From the NCBI GenBank assembly GCA_007449985.2, contig VIIQ02000072.1, forward strand, positions 186,001-250,000: DNA of 64,000 bases, given 5' to 3'. Source of the DNA: Desmodesmus armatus (taxonomy: Eukaryota > Chlorophyta > Chlorophyceae > Sphaeropleales > Scenedesmaceae). The position numbers and the translations under genes were made by a program. This document shows, piece by piece, positions 1-11,626 of this stretch. The notes below the pieces were generated by a model, which had not been told where the DNA came from, did no database searches, and saw only the letters and a list, made by a program, of their open reading frames with translations. Positions within the stretch are counted from its first letter, which is position 1. The number at the start of each line of letters is the position of its first letter.

Positions 1-61
1 GCACACTCTCGAGATGCCATCGCATGATCATGCTGGGCATCTTGGCATGCTGCTGCTGTCT

Positions 62-1079
62 TTACTGTCCTCCAACCGCGCATGCTTGTGAAGCACCCAG
101 TAGCAGGGTTAAGATTTTGATCATTGGTGCAGCAAGCTCATAACCAAACCCTTGACGGCCCTTGCCATCTCTGCCGTTGAGAAGTCATAAAGACACACCA
201 CCATGCATATCCAGCGTACCCCTCACCACTTTCAGCTGTAATAGCAGCCCATGTGGCGGCAGCACTGCTGTGCAGCTGGGCACACACACCCCATGCCAAG
301 CAGACCCTCACCCAGCCACCAACCACCTTCCACACCGCTCACCTGGCCCACATTCGGATGGCGTTTGTGCCATAGCTGCCCCTTGCCGACTTGGCAGAGA
401 ATGTGATGTCCTTGAAGTAGAGGTAGCTGGTGTTGCTGATCAGCTGCTCCCCACCGATCACCACTGGGGCAGAAGTGTCCACCGTAGGGTCCCGCTGAAT
501 GACCACTGGGGCATCTGCGGTACCCCATACGTGGTACAGACCGCTGGCAGCCAGGAAGCCCTGCAGCAGCAACACCACACACGACAGTGTTAGCTGGAGC
601 GGATAAGGAAGTCAACATGTGGGGATTTTGTATAGACAGAATACTCACACCTGACTGAGCCAAGCCTCAAAGTTTGAGTGGCAGTAGCGGCACCACTGCT
701 GCATGTACCAAGGGCCAAGTGCATTGAGTGGTGGGGGATCCACCGTGGTGCCAGTTTTCTGTCAGAGTGCGTTCAAGGGCCCCTTCAGCGGTCAACCCCT
801 TCAGCAAGCACGCCCAGAACACACAAGCTGCCACAGCAACATGTTCAAACAGCGACAGACTTGCAAAACCCTGCAAGGCAGCAGTTGCAAAAGGTTTTCT
901 GCACCATGCATGACACATTGGTGGCCAGTCTTACCGGCCTGATGAAGATTGTGACACCCTCAGGGAGGATCTTGGGGGCCACAGGCAGTGTCTTCCATGC
1001 TGCTGCCAAAGTCTTGAATGGGTGGGTGGCATTGCCGACTGCAACAGTGCCGGTGTACTCTGGGTCTACCCACAAGGAC
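62..1079 (-). CDS. parallel beta-helix (pectin-lyase-like) protein, partial
   Basis: Four exons join in phase on the minus strand: 935-1079, 651-758, 343-560 and 62-170. The first begins with VDPEYTGTVAVGNATHPFKT and contains VTIFIRP, the usual entry into a right-handed parallel beta-helix. The third has GTADAPVVIQRDP and NTSYLYFKDITFSA, typical rungs of pectin-lyase-like folds ('G-T-A-x-x-P-V-V-I'). Donors are gtaaga, gtgtga and gtgagc, and acceptors end in ag. The upstream start is not found: the exon at 1079 needs two bases from an earlier exon, so the N-terminus (a signal peptide would be expected) is missing. The last exon ends at a TAA at 62-64 after a hydrophobic stretch, but the gene could instead continue beyond the window. 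The family commonly acts on polysaccharides outside the cell; no catalytic residues can be assigned, so no substrate is claimed. Confidence 0.55.
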
Positions 1080-2408
1080 CTTCAGCAGCAGCAGCAGCAG
1101 CAGCCGCAGCAGCAGCCGCGGCGGACCAGTGAGAGAGAGAGAGAGAACAATGCACAGCCTGTGTTTGAAGCCTGCTGGTTGCTGCCATACTGTGTGGGAG
1201 GGCTCCAGCTGGCACTAACCTGGCACAACTGCACCCTGCTGGTTGCGCAACTGCACAACCACGACTGCAACTGCTTGGCTTGAGCTGCTGAGTGCCCTTG
1301 CCCATCCACACAAGGTTACGGCTACAGCAAAATGCATCACTGCTGCACCTCACAGTGCACAGGGAGCCAAACTCATGAGCGCCAGTGAGGGACACCCCAG
1401 AAAAACAGCCCTGGCATTACCTAGAGGTGATTGGAACCTCAGTGCGGGGACAGGGGTAAGATGGAAGGGGTGGGGTTGGTGAGTTCCAAGTGAACTGCAG
1501 CTGCCTCTTGGGACCTGCAACACACAGGCATTCAAGTGCTTGTGAAGGCCGGCCCCGCACTTGCTGGAAGCAGTCTGGAAAGGCAGCCTGTCTTGGCAGC
1601 TGCACAAGCCACAGGTGTGTGCTGGAATACTACAAACGAGCAATTGAAGCTGATACTTGCATCTGTACGACAGGCATGCTTTACAGCGAGATCAAGAGCG
1701 AGTCAGCGTGGCTTGAGCTGATTGCTGATCTGGTCAGCAGCACAGCAGCGATGCTGTGCATGATCTGACAGGCCACGTGGAGAACAGGCTGGCCTCGTAC
1801 CAGCAGATCCTTATCCTCATATAACAGCGAACACACCTCTAAAAGCAGGCCATGACCAAGCCTTGGAAGGAACAGCTAAATGAACAGTCAGCAGGCAAAA
1901 CAACAGTGCATGCGCATTTCCCATTGTAGCTCACTCTAACACATGTGCTGGATCTCAAAGAAGGCCTTGCAAAATATTCGCGCGCATCCATCTCTGTTTC
2001 CCCTGTCATGAGAAGATGTTGTGCACGTAGCGGTTGCGTCATCCTACCGCACCGAATGCCACCTGAAAAGCCTCCTGAACAAATCTTTATAGATGTCTAT
2101 CGGAAATCTTTATAAAGAAACGGTATGTGTTTGTGCCCCTTGCCACACCTCTTCGCAATGAAATTCGTCCTGAACATTTTAAACCTGGGAACCTTCACAA
2201 GCAGCTTTTGATGGGCCATGTTGTTGCCCAGAACACCTTATACAGCCTCCTTGTGCACTAGCAGCAAGCACATGCCTCCAGTTCCCCATTGGCTGCTGCT
2301 GCACTGCGAAAGTGTGTGCCCGGCATTCCCTCAGGCCTGACTGCCTTGGCTGCACTCAGGCTGCAGAATCTCGTTACGTGCGATGACACAATTGTATATC
2401 CAATAGTA
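1080..2408. other. no supported gene; low-complexity DNA
   Basis: No exon chain can be supported here. The stretch holds a CAG run at about 1083-1110 directly upstream of a beta-helix exon acceptor, a short GA run at about 1132-1145, and the left copy of a dispersed repeat (2100-2350). The missing 5' exon of the beta-helix gene probably lies here but I cannot pick it out. Confidence 0.4.
2100..2350 (+). repeat. dispersed repeat, copy A (pair with 5640-5935)
   Basis: This copy shares an ordered series of blocks with 5640-5935 on the same strand: 'tgtgtttNtgccccttgcc', 'cctgggaacctt', 'caagcagct', 'gcctccttg', 'ttgcccat(t/c)ggctgctg', 'gtgtgNNcgtgcccggca' and 'tcaggcc(t/c)gactgc'. Small insertions and deletions separate the blocks, so this is an old duplicated or transposed unit, not a tandem array. 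No long open reading frame is shared. A fragment at about 4188-4215 carries the 'cctgggaact' block as well. Confidence 0.6.
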
Positions 2409-2498
2409 CTACAGGGGCACATCCAGACGGAAAACCGGTCCTGAGTCAGCCACACGGTCCTTGAAGTACCGCCCGGCACACATGCAGGGGGGAGGTTG
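2409..2498 (-). CDS. possible terminal exon, unknown gene
   Basis: A 90-base stretch after a plausible acceptor (tgtgcag) reads in one frame to a TAG at 2409-2411 and contains YFKDRVADSGPVFRLDV, which has a protein-like composition. I found no partner exon and do not recognise a family. It may be chance or the end of a small gene between here and 3165. Confidence 0.2.
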   Translation of the reverse strand, partial: QPPPCMCAGRYFKDRVADSGPVFRLDVPL

Positions 2499-2954
2499 CT
2501 GCACACGTGATGGGCGGCAGATGATGCCATCGCAGCCACGATCTGTGTGCCAGTTGACGCAGCGTGCTGTCAGTTGGCAGCCAAGTCACACAGCAGGAAC
2601 ATGCAGCAGTTGCCATATCAAAAGCAAAATGCGACTATTTTGCCAGCTGGGTGACCTATTTCCAGCTCAGGCCCCCAACCCAGGTGGGGATGCCAGCTGA
2701 GGGTAGGCCCGTAGCTCACGCACAATGATCACGCCATAGTCAAGGTGTCACTGAAAGCAGCTGTCTAGCGCTGCAACTGACAGCCCCAGAGTGGGACGGT
2801 ACCACATGGCAACATCAAGTCATAAAACCCTGGCCAGGAGGTCCCTGGCAGGCAGCTTGACAGTTTGTACCTTAGAGCCAATACTCCCAAATACATCCAG
2901 CCTGCTGCACGCCATGGTGCTGTAGCGGCCCCAAGGTCTAGGGTTTCATCAAGG

Positions 2955-3035
2955 ATGCACTGCTGTTGCTGGCACTGGTGCTGGCACTGGTGCTGACACT
3001 GGTGCTGCCACTGGTGCTCGCACTGGTGCTGGCAG
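2955..3035. repeat. 12-bp minisatellite (ctggtgctggca type)
   Basis: About six imperfect copies of a 12-base unit lie in tandem. On the minus strand they read as a Ser/Thr/Ala-rich chain (SASTSAST). They lie just past the stop codon of the 3166-4985 gene, so they would be in its 3' UTR or downstream. Confidence 0.7.
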
Positions 3036-3165
3036 CAACCCAGTGGTGGGCCATCAATTCAGTCACATGGCCCACAAGCTGCCTCCTCAGACACCACCTG
3101 GTCACTTGTGAGTCACAAGTCGCCTTGCTCTTTGACTTCCTGCTGTTTTTGTACAAGCTCCGCAC

Positions 3166-4985
3166 TTATTTCTTCCTGGTGTACACTTGACAGTACTCCA
3201 CAGCTTTGCCTTCCACTGTTGCAATGGTGCGCAGCTGCAGCCGGCCACATGCGTCGATGCTGAACTCATCCACCCCAGTACCGCCATGTGGGGCGCCCCA
3301 GCTGTAGTGGAGCTGTATTGTGCCCTTGGGGGTGACAGCCACCCTGCCCTTGGACCCACCTGTACATGCAATAAGACAGCATGGACCCGGTGAGCAAGCA
3401 CAACTTGTGACACACTGCACACACCAACACATTTGTCTGTTTCCCTCATGCGCCTTGAAGGCGGGTGTGGCGGCTAAATGCTCCGTTGATTGGATTGAAG
3501 ATGTTTGGTTTGAGCAAAGCGGCCTGAATGGGGGGGGGGGTAGTGGCGCATGAGGGAGAGCCACTAGCCAGCTTCCATCAAGAGTGGCTGGCACATCCAG
3601 GTGTTCAAAGACAACAAAGCAGCTCCACAGCTGCACGCATCGTGCAGTGACTGCCGGTGGCATTTACCTTGGCCGCCCGACAGCCAGTTTAGGCTGCATT
3701 TTCATTTTCTAATTTCACTGCTACTACTGCTGCTGATGAACAGTGCGCCCTTCGTCCTGGATCCCAGAAATGGGTGAAAGTGGCTGATGGGCAGCGGAAC
3801 TGCCGTTCAAAAAGCAACAGTAACAAGCTATAATACTGGCAGCCGGCCCGGGCATGGGCGTGCAACATATTCGGCGCAGCCAATTTAGCCGCAGGCAATC
3901 TGCGACTGTTGCTGCTGCAACACTCACCCATCCTCAAGTCCCTGCGCATGTTTTCCTGCACTTCACCAGACCAGGGATAGTACTCAGAGATCTGGAGCAG
4001 CAGCAGCAAGGTGCCACCAGCATCACCAGCAGCAGCAGCCGCAGCAGCAGCAAGCAAGCAATGGTGAGAAGAGCATTCTAAGATGATGCAGATGGCGTGA
4101 AGACCGTCTTCACGCAACTGAGTTGCACTCTGCGTGGTAATAATAGTTCTGCCCTTGTGTGACCCCACCTGTTTGCCTCAACTCATCCCTGTTGCCTTGA
4201 ACCTGGGAACTGCGCTGAAGCCATTGAGGAACACACCAGCGGCGGGACTAGTCGACTGCTGGCATGCCCATGGGCATGCTGGCCAGCTGACAGCTGCATC
4301 ATGCAGCAGCTGGGTGCAGCCTGCAGTGGCACTGTTGGCACCTGCTGTCCTTGCTTACAGTACTGTACGGTTAACGGTGCAACGTTGCACTCCCCTCAAC
4401 ATCATGCCGCACCTCTGCCCCACTCTGCCTCACAGGAACAGTGCCGCACTGGCCAACACACGCAACTTGGCTGCGTACACTGTACCCCAGGGGCTCCTAG
4501 GCGCACGCTGTGTCCTAGCTGCGCACTGCGATCAGGATCCGCCTCACCTTGAACCAGGGAATTGCGCTGAAGACTGAGAAGCGCAGTCGCTCCTGCTCAA
4601 AGCTCAGCTCCACCCCTGTTATCAGCCGTACAGCATGGCGCATCAGTCGGCTAAGGTGAATCAGATCCATCGCTGGCTCAAGGCTGTCTGAAGCCTCATC
4701 ATCCTGTGCAAGCAGCAACAGTAGGGATGCAAAGCGTGTGAGATGGGGCTGGGGTCACACCACACACAGCTGCAACAAGGGAACATGGGTGCAGCTGTGG
4801 AAGGTGAAGTAAGATGGCTGCAAAAGGCCGACATCCGGCACACAGCAGTGTCTGTGTTGTCTCCGAGGGTCCACCTGTCCACCGAGCTTAGGGCAGCAGG
4901 ATGCTCTCGGACGTGCTGCACGAGGAATCAAAGCACCAAAGCAATAGCTTACCTTTACCCACGCGCCTTGAAGCGCTGAAGCCAT
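3166..4985 (-). CDS. conserved-looking small protein of unknown function
   Basis: Proposed exons are 4953-4985 (ATG at 4985, MASALQGAWVK), 4548-4703 (52 codons, contains DLIHLSRLMRHAVRLITG and SAIPWFK), 3928-3991 (YYPWSGEVQENMRRDLRM), one starting at 3650 (contains LWSCFVVFEHLD), and 3166-3359 (VAVTPKGTIQLHYSWG then GGTGVDEFSIDACGRL, ending in TRKK and TAA). The first three joints keep phase. The donor of the fourth exon is unresolved: a gtgcca site after EHLD joined to an acceptor just before GRVAVTPKG is one in-phase choice. The conserved Trp, Gly and Tyr spacing and alternating beta-like stretches suggest a small beta-barrel, perhaps lipocalin-like, but this is inference. The total would be about 180 residues. 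No signal peptide or membrane segment is seen. Confidence 0.6.
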
Positions 4986-6452
4986 TTTTGTGATTGTGTG
5001 CAGTCGGTCAATGTTCAGGGGTGCAGACACGCTTGCACGCGCCTATGCCATGCACTCGTGATGAAGCATGAAGTCGCAATGCAATCAAAGGACATGGCGC
5101 GTCAATACCTTCCAAATGTTTTCTGACCATCCAGTGAACCGCACCGGAATGTCGGCATCTTTGCTTTGGCGTATCGTCGGCAGTTGGTAGGGTCGCGGCG
5201 ACCGAAACTGGGGTCGGCAGCTTCTGAGATCAATTGTTGAACACGTCTCTGCGGCCACTACGATATGGACCAGCCCGTCGTGTGGATACGCTGCAGGTCG
5301 CGCACGATTGACAAGGCAAATGCAGCTGGCTGTCCTGGCTGCTCTCAATATACTTTTTGCCCCTTGCCACGGCATCTATGCGCAAACACTCAATAAGGTG
5401 GAAGGCTCTCAAAAAGTTGGTTTTGAGAGCTTAGCCGTACTTGACCGTTTGTGGCCTGCAGGCAGCAGTTACAAGCGTGCAGTTGCCCATCAGCTGCAGC
5501 TGCAGGCACAGCACTGTTCAGTGCGTACCGGTAGTGTGTCTCCGGCATTACCTGTCCAAATGCTCTGGTTGCAGCTTGTATATTCCATATTCACCGATGA
5601 CACCGATCGCCACATGCAAGTTTGCCTTGATGATTATATAGAGAGGTGCAGTGTGTGTTTCTGCCCCTTGCCACACCCCTTCGCATTGAACCTCGCCCTG
5701 AACAACCTGGGAACCTTTGCAAGCAGCTGCACAAGAGATTTGCTTGTTCCTATAACACCGTTAGATGCCTCCTTGGCGAGCTGGCAGCATGCAACGCCTA
5801 CAATTGCCCATCGGCTGCTGCGGCAGCTTTGAATTGTGAAGTGTGCACGTGCCCGGCACGTGCCCGGCCCGGCCTGCAGTGCAGGGCCTGCTGCATTGCC
5901 CCAAGCATTTCCTGTCAGGCCCGACTGCACTAGGCCGATGACCCCCATTCCATAGATACAAAAGGGGTGTATCGAATTCTTTCTTTCTTTGCATAGAGGT
6001 ACCAGACTGGCATGTCATTGTGCACGCCATGCACAGGCGCCTACGCCACAGCACGTACTGATCAGGCCAACATTGTCTTCAAAATATACGAATGCTTGCA
6101 CCACATTGGAGTGATTTTCCAGCTTATTTATTGGGGGTGGGTGAAATTGTTACATGTAGACACATTCGCCACACATCAATGGCATTGCCTACCGAAATAG
6201 AGCCGGCTGAAACCCTCAGGTGGGCACTGCTGCTGGCAGCAGAAGTAGGCTGCCAGGGGCAACACAAGTACAAATTTACAACCAGAGCATACAGGGTCTC
6301 TGCCGTGCACACATGACAAGTTGCCACTCATCCGACACATGGCAGCAGCATGAGAAAAACTGATGCATCGGACAGCAAACATCAACGTTGCTCCAAGGGC
6401 CCTGTACCCTACAAAGCTTTGCAGGATCCATTCAGTATGGCGTCTTGATCTT
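4986..6452. other. intergenic, holds repeat copy B
   Basis: This lies between the start of the unknown gene and the stop of the reductase. A 174-codon open frame on the plus strand (5308-5832) runs through the repeat copy and shows no recognisable domain, so it is not called. A TGTAA-type algal polyadenylation motif is present on the minus strand at 6276-6280, about 175 bases past the reductase stop. Confidence 0.5.
5640..5935 (+). repeat. dispersed repeat, copy B (pair with 2100-2350)
   Basis: This is the same-strand partner of 2100-2350, with the same ordered blocks. It differs by extra bases around 5730-5760 and a doubled 'cgtgcccggc' near 5848-5870. It lies about 3.5 kb from copy A, on the other side of the unknown small gene, so that gene is flanked by direct repeats. 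Confidence 0.6.
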
Positions 6453-9400
6453 TTAGAAATGCAACTGCCGCTGCACTTTGCTGCCGCTGCTGCCACTGCA
6501 GCTGGCGCCCACCAGCAACCACTCCTGCATCAATTCTGGCTCAGACAGGCCCTGAAACAGTCTGAAGTTGTGGGGCACAACTGTGGTGACCTCCTCAACT
6601 GGCAATTTGTATGCCAAGCAGCGCAAGCCTAGGGTGGGAGGGTGAGGGGCGCATGGGGGCAGCCAGGAGCAGTCAGAAGGTATTGTTAGAGAGTGGTGTT
6701 TACAGGATGACCAGATGGCTGCTGTTGCTGCAGTAGCATCAGCATACGCAGTAGCGTCAGCATATGGTATCATGCTGTACTTTTGACTGCCAGCAGGATT
6801 GCTGGCCTAGCAAAGTATGACAGTATGAAGTGTTTGAAGGGCATGATGTACAGGCCCTGTACTGGCCCATAGTACGCTGCCTCTGAGGGAATCCCCAGGT
6901 CATTCCCGGCAGCTGATATCATCCATGCAGCCTGCCACATGGCTTTCAAGTAATGAGTATAGCACACTCGGCAAGCACGGCAATGCAGCTTTGATATGTC
7001 AACAGCAGATATGATAAAGCACACCTGTGAGCCACATGCAGTCGTAATCTAGCCACTCTGGGCTCTCGCCCTGCTTCCACACACAGGGCCAGGCTGCCCG
7101 TTCCTCCGCTACTATGCTGTCCCGCAGCTCCGTTGCCTTGTCCACGGATGAGATGATAGAGCGGGCGTAGCCGAGTGTGTTGTGGACACAGAAGGCCTTG
7201 AAGCTATTGGTCAAGCTGTTGGCGTGCCTGGTCTTGCCAGCGAGCTGCAGCAGCTTGCCAGCCAGCCACACCTTGGCTCCCATGTACTTGTTGTGTACCG
7301 CCAGGCCCCTTGCGGTGGGTAAATGACGGCCATTGATGATGGGATACCTGCACAGCAACATGGATGAGCACCAATGACTAATTGTCGTGGTTAGTAACCA
7401 CCATGTGCAGCAACGGGCCAGTCCAAGTTCTGCTGATGGCCACCGTGGGCGGGAGACTCCACCGACTGGCCACACATAACAATCAGGCGAATGCAAGTGC
7501 AAATGTGGGAAAGTGGCAAGGCCCCACAGCTGACAGGCGGCCGGTTTGGATCCCAAGTTGACAGCAGCTAGCTGGTGCTGCGTTCTGTTGCTGTGCTTAG
7601 GGTGTCTGCCTGCCCAAAGCACTTCCAGACTCTGGAGGGGGCCCCTGTTCAATCCGCAACACCGCCAGATTATGGTAGCCACAACTGCAATAAGTACTAT
7701 TCGTTATAGTGTTTTTAGTTACCCCATGACGCACCGTGCGAGTGGCAGAGTGAAGGGGGGTGGGTTGGCAGTCCAGAAGTCTCTGAAGTACTGCAGGTGC
7801 GATATGATGCTGCATGGATGACTGGTGGATGACGTGGCATGGAAGACGCGGGCACCTCCACTGCGGTTGGGTCCCTGATGTGCGGCTGCTGCTGCTGCTG
7901 CTATCAGCAGTGCTGCAGTGGTGTCTGCTGGAATCGCATCCACAAGGTTGTCAGAGGAGAATGCAATGCCTCTTTGACTGTGAAAGAAGCCGATGCCATA
8001 GCCTGCATAGGCAGCAGCCACACCAGCGGTAACAAGTACTGTCACAGAATGGATGAGTCCGTGAGCACCAGTTGCAGTGACATGACCCACCCGCTGGCAG
8101 CGCTTGGTCGCTGTGCAGCTTGCAATGCACTGGCATGCCTGTGTGTCTGTTCGAACATCATCAGTGAAGAATAACAGGCCGTGATCACGGCGCGTGACAT
8201 ATCAACAGCCGTAGCCACAAGAGCACCATACATGTCTAGAATGAACTGGCCGTGGTGATGTGGCAAGGAGACCCCAAACTTGCCTCTATTGCCCTGCCCT
8301 GTGTTTGATCTCAACCCAACCCCCTGCATGCTGTGCAGCTTCATGGCACGCACCTAAGCAATAGCCATGGCCGCCGGCAAAGCCACTAGAATACCTGCAG
8401 CAGGGACATCATGTCCACAGTGTGGCACATCATAACGGTTGGCACCCGTTACACATTGTGTGTGTGTGTGGCACACACAGCAAGATTTGAAAAAATTGTA
8501 CCAGATCAATCACACCATTATGAGCAAACTCGCTGGCTAGTACCGCGGCAGGGTGGCAGTCCCAAAAGGTTGGTATTAGTAGTGGGTTGGAAGCGCGGCT
8601 GGGGCCATCGAACAAGATTCACTGTAAAGGCAACAGACTCCGAGTTTTGAGTCAAAAGGTGGCTTCCAGAGAAGCTAGCCTAGCGGCTTGCTTTTGTGTG
8701 GTGGTTGCTAGTAGCAGAGCATGCTGAAGTTTCTGAACAATGTTGCTGGCCTGTCTTGTCAACACAGGCTCGGTGACAACCTGAGGACATCTTGAACCCC
8801 TATGGTAGCACACCCAATCACACCCATGATGGGCTCCATGCCTCTTCCGACTGTACTCTGCACCCTTCCAACCGTTTCAGTGAAACTGCTTTGCAGTAAA
8901 AGCCTGAAAACCCACCCGGGGTATGGAGCGCCAGCAACACAGGTTATCAGGGATGGCCTCACAATTGCCTTGGCCACTCCAGGAAGGCAGGAGGGGTCAT
9001 CTAGCATGTGTTCCACCAGCAGCTTGCCAAAGGCGTATGTCGAGGTGAAGTTGAGGCGCCCCATGATGCCTGCAGCCTCTTGATCGGCTGACTTGGCAGG
9101 TAAGGACAGCAGCAAGTCAACCAGCTCGCTGTGGGTTAGGGCCTCCTGGTGGCCTGTGTTGTGTGATTGGTGGGAGGGGGGGGGAGTGGAGGGAGAGGCA
9201 GTGAACACATCAGAACAGATCACATCAAAGCAGTGGTTGTTTTACAAGGCAATTGGCTGGAGCTTCCCCACAGCGGGAAAGCAGCAAGGTCCTCCTTCTA
9301 TAAACGTGATCTTTGTTATTTACAATTACAGTTACATTGATTGGCATTTCTTAGTGCTTGAAAGGCCCGCCCGCTGGGCGGTGGCGTTGTTTGGAGTGGC

Positions 9401-10909
9401 GTGGCAAGGCGTGATATCAGTGAATGGCTGGCCGCCAGCTCACTGACCTTTTGAAGCTTCATAGCTACAGGTGCAACATGTAGGTGATTATGTAAGTAGT
9501 AGAAAGGTTTGTACTGTCAATCCTGCCTGGGGCATGGTTACCTGAGGCTGACTGTGCAGTGTGCCAGGTCTGGACTCCAAGTCCGGAGCTTCACTTGCTG
9601 ATATGCATACATCAATGATGTACAGTTTATGCTGAGTCAGCACAAATTGAGAATACGATGTGCTGCCAGGGATTGTGGCCACAAGTGTCACACTTGTTTA
9701 CCTGGGAGCTGTAGTGTGACATGGTGTACCTCCTCCTTGACTGGTGTGTTGTAAGGCTTGAAGTTGTTCACCCAGTATGTGCTTGTGAACACAAAGGAGC
9801 GCAGCCATGGCATCTTGCCTGCCAGCTGCAGCAGGTTCCTGGTGCCGCAGTAGTTGGACCTGACAAAGAGGCAGCACAAGCATGCCATGTGATGACACAT
9901 GACACACAGTGTTTATTGAACTGATCTGCCACTTCAGATGCTGGCAGAAAGGCGACAGGAGATGTCCCGTAACCGTTACGGCATCCTATGTACTGCTGGT
10001 CACGTAAGACAACTCGTAGTGGAGACCCAAAACTCACCTCACCCAGAGGACGGCTGAGACTGTGTGTACAAGCAGGAGCTGCACCAGCCCACCTGACCTA
10101 CTCATTGTCCACCAATTGCACCAGCTCAACATACTATGAATGCAGAGGCACAGCCGCACCTGAGTGTGTCTTGAATAGGTGCGTCCAGGGTAAGCTTTGC
10201 AGCACAGTGGATGACAATGTCCACCTCATTCATCAACAGCTGCTGGTCGCTCTCCTGCATGCCCATGCCATGCTCCCACAGGTCTCCCTCAATGACCCGT
10301 ACTTTGGTGAAGGTGTTTCTGCCAGCCTCTGCCTCCTTGTGTAGCAGGTGGAACAATGGCCCACAAAGCAGCTTCTCCACACGTTGGGCTGCTGAAACGC
10401 CGCGCTTTCCGCGCACCAGCAAGTACACAGTCTTCACCTGGCACAAGACAGCAGGAAAGAACTTGGCATATGTTTACCAGAACTCATGACAGTCCATCAG
10501 AGCCACCCAAAAACTGATCGGGCCTGGAAAAGTTTGAGGCAGGCCGGTCATGAAAGCTTGGACTGGGCCAGCAGACTCTGCTGGCGACCATTGGTCGCAT
10601 TGCCCATGGTCGGCGATTGACCCTGCCCATCTGTGTGCACTTGTGCAAGAGCTGCTGCATGCAGGTAGAAGGATGCAGGCGTGCGGCTGGTGCAACTGCA
10701 TCCATCACTGATGGCACAGCAGTAGCCTAGCAATGACAGGCTAATGAACCCACCTCTGTCAGCCTGAGCAGTTGCTCCAAGCAAACGGAGCCAAGGAACC
10801 CGAGTGGCCCAGTCAGGAGGACACTGCTGCCGCGCGTCTGCTCGATGATGGAGAGCGCTGCGTCCATGCTGGTGGTATGCAGTCCAGTAGGGGTGTCTTC
10901 AGCTGGCAT
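6453..10909 (-). CDS. fatty acyl-CoA reductase, alcohol-forming (FAR)
   Basis: Nine exons agree in phase and give 573 residues: 10754-10909, 10160-10437, 9702-9859, 9542-9597, 8916-9145, 8354-8394, 7735-8038, 7025-7347 and 6453-6628. The first exon carries the dinucleotide-binding motif VLLTGPLGFLGS of an extended Rossmann (NAD_binding_4, 'male sterility') domain. The second has VYLLVRGK and VIEGDLWEHG, then VDIVIHCAAKLTLD. The third has NYCGTRNLLQLA and FVFTSTYWVN. The fifth has the YxxxK catalytic pair in STYAFGKLLVEHML and the substrate-side motif RPSLI. The seventh has DNLVDAIPAD, and the eighth matches the FAR C-terminal domain region. The family reduces long-chain acyl-CoA or acyl-ACP to primary fatty alcohols with NADPH; the alcohols feed wax esters or surface lipids. 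No transit peptide or clear membrane anchor is visible. Length is usual for the family. Its start faces the ABCG gene at 11627. Confidence 0.85.
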
Positions 10910-11626
10910 GTAGTCTAATACCTCAGGCTGGGCTACCCTGGGATTGTTTTCAGCCGCACTGTTTCCCAGCAGCAGTGCTGTTCAGCAGCAGTCGTGCCAG
11001 TCTGTTGACAGGGCCCGATATGATCGCAGACCCTGTGCAAACTGTTCGGCTGTGGGTCCAGTGGGCTGCGTGCAGATAAAATTGGCGGCGTGGCGGTGGA
11101 GTTGTGGAATGGCGGGCATGTTGGGGTCGAAAGTTGCTTCATCAACTGCCCTTCCATCGGCCGTCAGAACCCCGTCGCAGTTATTTTACGTCGCTGAAGT
11201 TTGTGGTTCTGGTAGTTTCCGAGAAATTTGCGGCGGTTGCAACGTGTGGACGTGTGACACCAAAAATCCATCGCCACAGCAAGGTTGGCCACGCACTTGC
11301 GCCTTGAGCCAACCAGGCCGTGACCGTTGTGACCAAGACAGGTCTTGAATACCCTGACGCGCCCACACCTCGCCATCCGCCCACACGCAATACAGCACAT
11401 ACGCACATCAAGATCAAGCTCGAACTGAGAGTCCAGAACATGCGGCGCGGCGCAAACGGTTCGTCGTGTCCAACCGGTTGCCGTTACATGACGTGCATGG
11501 CACTGGAAGGTCGGTTGTTGCACACGAAGGCGGGCAATAGAAAGCCCTCCGAGTTCACCAATCTGAACCTGAATCGACCTGCTGTGATATCCTTTTGACA
11601 CCCAGCCCTTATTCAGCTACAGCGCC
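10910..11626. promoter_or_regulatory. shared divergent upstream region, FAR / ABCG
   Basis: About 717 bases separate the reductase ATG (10909, minus) from the transporter ATG (11627, plus). No coding exon can be supported inside it, although several short chance frames exist. The arrangement places both promoters in one interval. I do not see a convincing TATA box on either side. Confidence 0.5.

Noticed and set aside
5308..5832. 174-codon plus-strand open frame
   Set aside because: It runs through a dispersed repeat copy, has no recognisable motif, and copy A does not keep the frame.
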